Assembly (NCBI GenBank): GCA_012976225.1
Contig: JAAVVG010000009.1
Location: 744,001 to 808,000, forward strand
Direction: 5' to 3'
DNA length: 64,000 nucleotides
Source: Golubevia sp. BC0850
Taxonomy: Eukaryota > Basidiomycota > Exobasidiomycetes > Golubeviales > Golubeviaceae
Below, piece by piece: positions 59,065-64,000 of this stretch. Both the position numbers and the translations under genes were made by a program. Position 1 is the first letter of the stretch. Every line of letters begins with the position of its first letter. Below the pieces are notes generated by a model, which searched no databases, had not been told where the DNA came from, and saw only the letters and a program-made list of their open reading frames with translations.

Positions 59065-61010
59065 ATGTCGACTAACCAACCAACGTACATCTCAGCTGAG
59101 GAACCTCAGCGCACTTCAAATGCCCATGAATCTCACCATTTCCAGCGCGCTCGTCTTCAAGAAGGTCAACTAGAGCTTGGTGAGTCTTTGACGCGGGAAT
59201 TAGCAGAGCAAACGCAAGATAGAAAAGAAGTCAGTTGCTCTTCTCTCTCTTTCGTTTCCGCGACGAAGCTTCGTTCTCTTCAACAAATCTTGGCTAATCT
59301 AGAGTCTGGTCTCTATTTCGCTATACAGGTATAACTGAAATCGCCGAAAAGGAGAGAAATGTGGCCGCAACCGCGGGTCTTTCTGCGATGCATCACAGAA
59401 AGGTGTGGGACTCTCACAGACCTCTGTGGCTTCAAGCTGGTCTAGCTGAGATGTTCGGTGTGAGTAGAAATCCTAGAACAGAGCGACTGGAGGTTGGGGT
59501 CTCTGTATCCCACAGAGAGGCGTTGCTGATTCATCAGTCTTCTCCTTCTCCTTCTCCTTCTCCTTCTCCTTCCCCCTCGCCTTCCTCTTCCTCTTCCCCC
59601 TCTCCTCTAACCTTTTTCATCCTCAACAGGTCATGTTCTACTGTATCGCAGGTCAGGTCAGTATTGTCAAGGGCTAATTGAGTCATAGACATGTTGGAAT
59701 GAAAGTGGAGACGCTGAGGTTTGACTCACTCTCAACCCCCCCCCCTTTTGTCATGTTCAATTCTCCACAGATGGCTCAAACGACTCTAATTCTAACCACT
59801 GTCGCTGGAACTCCTCAAGGAAACCTCACCATGATAGGATTTGCTTACGCTTTCGGTATTACTGTGAGTTCTCATTGTGTTTCTCGCGAGATAGCGAATC
59901 TGACTGACCCCCCTCTCTTTTTCTTAATTTCTTTCTTTTCGCCTCTATCGTGCTGTCTCCCTCTCATTCTCTTTTTATCTCTATCTTCTTTCTCCCTCTC
60001 TATCGCTCTTTCCCGCCCACCAGTTCGCTATCGTAGTCTGCGCTTCAGCTTCTGGAGGTATCTTCCACCCTGGTGTCGCCATCGCTCAGTGGGCTTTCAA
60101 AGGTTTCCCTCTTAAAAACGTTCCATACTATATTGTGATGCAGCTTTTGGGAGGTTACATCGCCTCTTTGCTCATCTATGCCATGTGGAAGCCAGAGATC
60201 GATGGGTACGAAGCTCTCCTAAGAGCTGGTGGACTTGAAGCCGAGATCTTCACAAACACTGGACCAGGAGGAATCTTCGCTCTGTTCCCTCCTGATGGTC
60301 GATCGAACGGAACGTTATTCATTAATGAGTTCGTCGCAACAGTGGGTATTGCCATGGTTATCTGGTCTCAATTAGATTCGACAAACGTCTTCACGGTCCC
60401 TAGCGCAGCTCCATATACCATTGGTTTAGCTTTCGCTGTTGCTATTTGGGGGTTCTCAACTGGAGGACTCGCAGGTGAGTTGATAAGAAGGAAGAGAGCC
60501 GATTCGATCCGGCATGGGATTGACGACTTGCCACCTCTCCCCTTTTCCTTCTCCCTCTCTAGCCAACACTGCTCGTGACCTTGGTGGACGCTTTGCCTGT
60601 GCAACGCTTTATGGAACCTCCTGCTTCCCTCCTGCTTATTCCGCTATTGCTGCTTTAACTAATGTTCTGGCCACTTTAGTCGGAGCTGGTATCTACACAT
60701 ACATGTTTTCTGACACCAGAAGTAAGTCTCGCGATTTCCTTCGAGAGAGCGTTACGACCATCTCCTGACCTGTCTTCCTATTTCCATCTTTTCAGGACCA
60801 CCTCAAGCCCTAGCTCTCTCTGAGCACCTTGCTCTCGAGAAGGCTCAACACGACGAGGCCATGAAGACTCACGATGACATCTTAGATGACAGAATCAACA
60901 GAGTTCAATCTAAGGGAGGTGATGCTTCTGCTCTCATGCTCAGAAGGACCAGAACTTCTCAAGTTAACCCAAAAGCCAACTCTGAGAAAGAATCTGAGCA
61001 CTCTGGTTAA
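59065..61010 (+). CDS. MIP-family channel (aquaporin/aquaglyceroporin-like) with altered NPA boxes
   Basis: Seven exons, 59065-59179, 59329-59459, 59630-59656, 59771-59863, 60024-60474, 60563-60721 and 60796-61010, close to 396 residues. A polar N-terminus (~75 residues) leads to WLQAGLAEMFGVMFYCIAGQ, the usual AExxG start of TM1. About six TM helices follow. The first half-helix box reads SGGIFHPGVAIAQWAF, with HPG replacing NPA. The second reads GGLAANTARDLGGRFA, with NTA replacing NPA but with the selectivity-filter arginine and the following Asp kept. FINEFVATVGIAMVIWSQLD starts the second half. A charged C-terminal tail follows. It probably conducts water or small neutral solutes across a membrane; altered boxes could change selectivity. 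The family call rests on the internal two-fold layout and the ARD motif. Confidence 0.88.
59538..59605. repeat. (TTCTCC)n pyrimidine tract in aquaporin intron 2
   Basis: About five TTCTCC units followed by CTTCCTCTTCC-type variants, located shortly before the acceptor at 59629. It would strengthen the polypyrimidine tract of that intron. Confidence 0.85.
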
Positions 61011-61272
61011 ATGAGAAAGATTCCACTTTTCGGTTCTTCTCACTCCCGTCAACTTTCTGTCACCTGTTTCTCCTTCTTTTGGGCTTTCCTTTTTCCTTGA
61101 TCTTCTTCAGTTCTTCTCAACTGCAGATCACGACAGCATCTTTTTCGACTCTCTCAACGTATTTCTCTACACACTTTGATATCAATCAATGAATGGCATT
61201 CTTATTCAGTTTCGTTCTCACACTATCGAGCGTCTGTTCGTTGTAGATCTAGAACAATTGAAACACTCAAAT

Positions 61273-63189
61273 CTACATCTTTAGGCGCTTCAAACTTTTC
61301 AAAACGTCTCGGTATCTTTCTTTTCGATCCGAATCGACTTCCACCAAGCGTTCGAGAAGAGAAGTAGCTTCTTCCGTAAGCTCCTGGCAATTCTGGGATT
61401 CACTTTCGCACTTGGAAAGTAGAATCAGATAGTGAGACAGAGTCTGCATGCACCCTGTTGTAAGGGAAATAAGAGAGAAGGACAAAAGGAAAGTCAGTTT
61501 GAGACAGTGGAGCAACGAGCGAGTTAGAGCTGAACCTACATTTGCTGTCTTCTTCCTCTTCCAATAGCTCCTTGATCGCTTCAATCTCAGGCTTCAGTAC
61601 TTCCGGCCGAGGATCTGTGATGAGATAGGAGAGGACATCAGAGAGACATGGGCGCTGAGGTGACGAGAAAGGAGAGGAATACACACCTTGTTCCACAAGC
61701 CATCGATGATAAAGCCAGACACTTTGATCACTCGGATCTGTGTACATTGCTTGTTTGACCAGCTCCAGTTCTGCAAGCGAGGGGAGAGGCAGTTCGTGTT
61801 GAAGAGAAGGGGAGAAAGAGTTCAGAAGCCAGTTGAAGGGGTCAGAAAGGAGATATGATCAAAAGCTGAGAGTCTGATACAAGTGAGACTTCTGATTAAA
61901 TTTGGATCACTGACCTCCGGCTCGAGCATCTCTTCTCTGCTCAGTTCCCCAACCTTTGGCATCCCAAAGTCGAGGTAACACTTTACTCCTTTGATGCCAG
62001 GCTGAGAAATTCGAGAAGTTAGCTTGAATCTTCTTGAGGGTATATTCTAACTCTGCATCAGCTAGAGAGATGTTTTGCGGCGGCGGTGAGGAGTCACTAA
62101 GAGAAGATGGGAATGGAGTGGAAGGTTCATCGGAGGAAGTCGAGGGAGCAGCGATCCGCGAAAGAAGGTATCGTCGATAGTCCCAACCATGGACTGAGTG
62201 TGGTTAAACAAAGGCAGGTCAGCAGAGAAATAGATACGTTCAGCGAGAAATGAGTCAAGAACTCACAGTTTCTGGGATCCAACTCCAACATCTTCTCGAC
62301 CACCTTCATCTCTCTCTTCCATTTCGAGCCTACTTCATTTGGAGAGATCTCAGGAAGTTGTTCTAGACACCATTTTCTATGATTCCATATCCAATAAACC
62401 TTAGGATGAGCTCGCAAGGCATGCATAGTGATTTCCAAATCGTCTGAAAGTAGTTCGAATTTGTACTCGGCTTTCCTCTGTTCCGAAGGTGGCTGCTCAG
62501 CTTCCAGCGTGTTCTCTTCTATAGAGGAATCATCAAGTTGAGTTCCTGAGGTTTCTGATTGCGTCGTTGAGGTAGAGGGCTCAGTGGAAGTTGAGTTGGA
62601 GGAAGTGCTGGCTTTAGCAGAGGCGAAGAAATCTACCTTCTTTGAAGGAGCTGAAGGATTCTGAAAGAGGCGAAGCATGATTTCTCTTCTGTAGTTCCAA
62701 CAAGTATATAACTCTGGGTTCAATCCTAAGAGATGAGTGGTGTGATTCAAGGCTGAGGTAGAAAGTTCATGAGATCGTTTCTGCAACAGAGATCGAAAGG
62801 GCAAAATGTCAGTGACTCAGTCTGTCCCTGATAGACATGAAGAGATAAAACTTCCTTCTAAAGCCAGAGTCAGGACAAATAGAGATCACAGCGAGTTGTG
62901 GAGATGGATAGGGAGCTGTGATAAGGATAGCTGCTTTGCTCTTCCTTCTGAAGCACATTTTATCTCTTCCAAGTCTCTCCGTTCAGGGCCCAAAAGATTC
63001 TTCATAGTGTTGTTCGATTGGATTAGCTTCTTTCCTACCAGGTTGAGGAAGAACGAGTATAGGACTCACCAATTGGAAGAAACCATTCTCCACCTCCAAG
63101 TAAGCTTGCAACTTAGCTGCTTCCTTCGCCTTCCTTGCTGCCTTCGCATCTGCAGAACTTGACTGTGTCTCTCTTTTAACTCCATGCAT
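61273..63189 (-). CDS. BET4: Rab geranylgeranyltransferase (GGTase-II) alpha subunit
   Basis: Six exons, 63070-63189, 62267-62780, 61915-62193, 61687-61770, 61540-61614 and 61273-61454, close to 417 residues. With the beta subunit and REP it attaches geranylgeranyl to Rab C-terminal cysteines, which vesicle transport needs. The PPTA repeats are plain: NPELYTCWNYRREIM, HPKVYWIWNHRKWCLEQLP, DPRNFHGWDYRRYLL, NFSAWHQRSKVLP and DQSVWLYHRWLVEQ. The start MHGVKRETQSSSADAKAARK is the standard MHGVKR opening of this subunit and fixes the ATG. A ~50-residue Ser/Thr/Glu insertion after repeat 1 is specific to this lineage. The metazoan LRR/Ig domains are absent, as usual in fungi. Confidence 0.95.
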
Positions 63190-64000
63190 TGCTCGAGTTG
63201 GATGAAGAGATGCGTAGTCCTAGCGGTCGAATGATCGAATGTGTTGGAGAGCAGAGCACAACTAAAGATTCACTTGCCAACTCTCAACACCATGCTTCAA
63301 TTCGACTCTTCCTCTTCTTCGATTCAATTTCCTACCTATTTCAAGTTTTAGAACATGATCCTTTACTCTCAAGAGAGTAGAGATACTAGAGCAGAGAATA
63401 AAGCGATCCTACTTCAAGGTATGCAGCTCATGAATAGATGATAGAGCACTCTTTCAAATCGGCGAACCCTTTCAGGCCTCCAAAAAGAAATGATTGAAGA
63501 GACTCTGAATCACTGCACTTCTCTTCGAGGAGCAGAAAGAGGCCTAAAGAAGAGAACTCTCCCTCAATCTAGCCCGTCAGTTGGGAGCTCACAGAGCCTC
63601 ACGAGGATCAACCTCAAGCTAGAAGGCTATGAAGGTCTGTGGATGGCTTAGAAAGAAATTCAAGGAGAGAGTTGGGCGTACTGGAGGGTGTATGAGGATG
63701 GATAGGTGAGTGAGGCACCTTCAGTCGAGGCGAAGGACAGAGATAGAGATGTGGAGAGCAAACCTCAGTTGAGTGTCTTGCAATGATAACCTGTGAAACA
63801 GCCACAGATGCTAGAAATCCTCGTAGAAAGAATAGTGTTCTGTGAGAAGGGGAGGAAGTGGGAGGGAAGCTGGAGGGAAGACCTGGAAATCTTTCTCCTT
63901 CAAAGGCTGCTTCTCAAGTTGAAGTTGAAGTTGCTGTCCCCGGAAGCCTGATCGGACCAACGGATCTTCCAAATGAGGGTGGGAGAACGGGCGGGAGAAG
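63190..64000. other. Intergenic, upstream of BET4
   Basis: About 810 bp to the window edge. No supportable gene is seen on either strand. Short purine-rich tracts only. Confidence 0.4.

Overview
The window is nuclear DNA of a fungus, most likely a basidiomycete (class not resolved). The signs are dense genes with many short introns (mostly 70-180 nt, usually with GTGAGT-type donors), pyrimidine-rich intergenic DNA, and proteins of fungal type: Esa1, a TRP-like ML-domain channel, a UPF0658 Golgi protein, NudE and mevalonate diphosphate decarboxylase. Exon joins were placed by eye. For every complete spliced model the reading phase closes across all introns, except that intron 1 of the decarboxylase is ambiguous.

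Layout. 0-11 kb: the histone acetyltransferase ESA1 (+), a GPI-anchored alpha/beta-hydrolase-like protein (-), a 14-TM MFS exporter (-) and a long LRR protein (-). 11-16 kb: an intact F-box gene (+), a minisatellite, and an F-box-like pseudogene (+). 16-23 kb: two polytopic membrane proteins (UPF0658 and TRP/Flc-like, both +). 23-26.5 kb: a decayed F-box-like gene (+) and the 3' remnant of a zinc alcohol dehydrogenase/quinone reductase (-). 26.7-34.4 kb: RNase H1 (-), a securin-like protein (+) and a large unrecognised protein (-). 34.6-39 kb: SEC61 alpha (+) and an aldo/keto reductase of the Kv-beta type (+). 40-50.3 kb: F-box-type pseudogenes or fragments at 40.1-42.4 (-), 44.4 (+) and 48.7-50.3 kb (-). 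Mevalonate diphosphate decarboxylase (+) lies among them, and so do three diverged copies of a ~350-bp non-coding repeat (45.6-47.3 kb). 50.4-64 kb: RBX1 (+), NudE (-), an unknown protein (-), a divergent aquaporin (+) and the Rab geranylgeranyltransferase alpha subunit (-).

How the genes fit together. Most are unrelated housekeeping genes: chromatin, secretion, sterol/isoprenoid supply, prenylation, dynein regulation and ubiquitin ligase. Two links are worth noting. RBX1 is the RING subunit of the SCF ligases that F-box proteins serve, and the window holds about six F-box-like loci, only one of which is clearly intact. Mevalonate diphosphate decarboxylase feeds the isoprenoid pathway from which BET4 takes its geranylgeranyl group. 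I saw no tRNA, rRNA, CRISPR or recognisable transposon. The least ordinary content is the decaying F-box-like family with a shared intron, the three non-coding repeats, an aquaporin with both NPA boxes changed, and a hydrolase-fold protein without its serine nucleophile.
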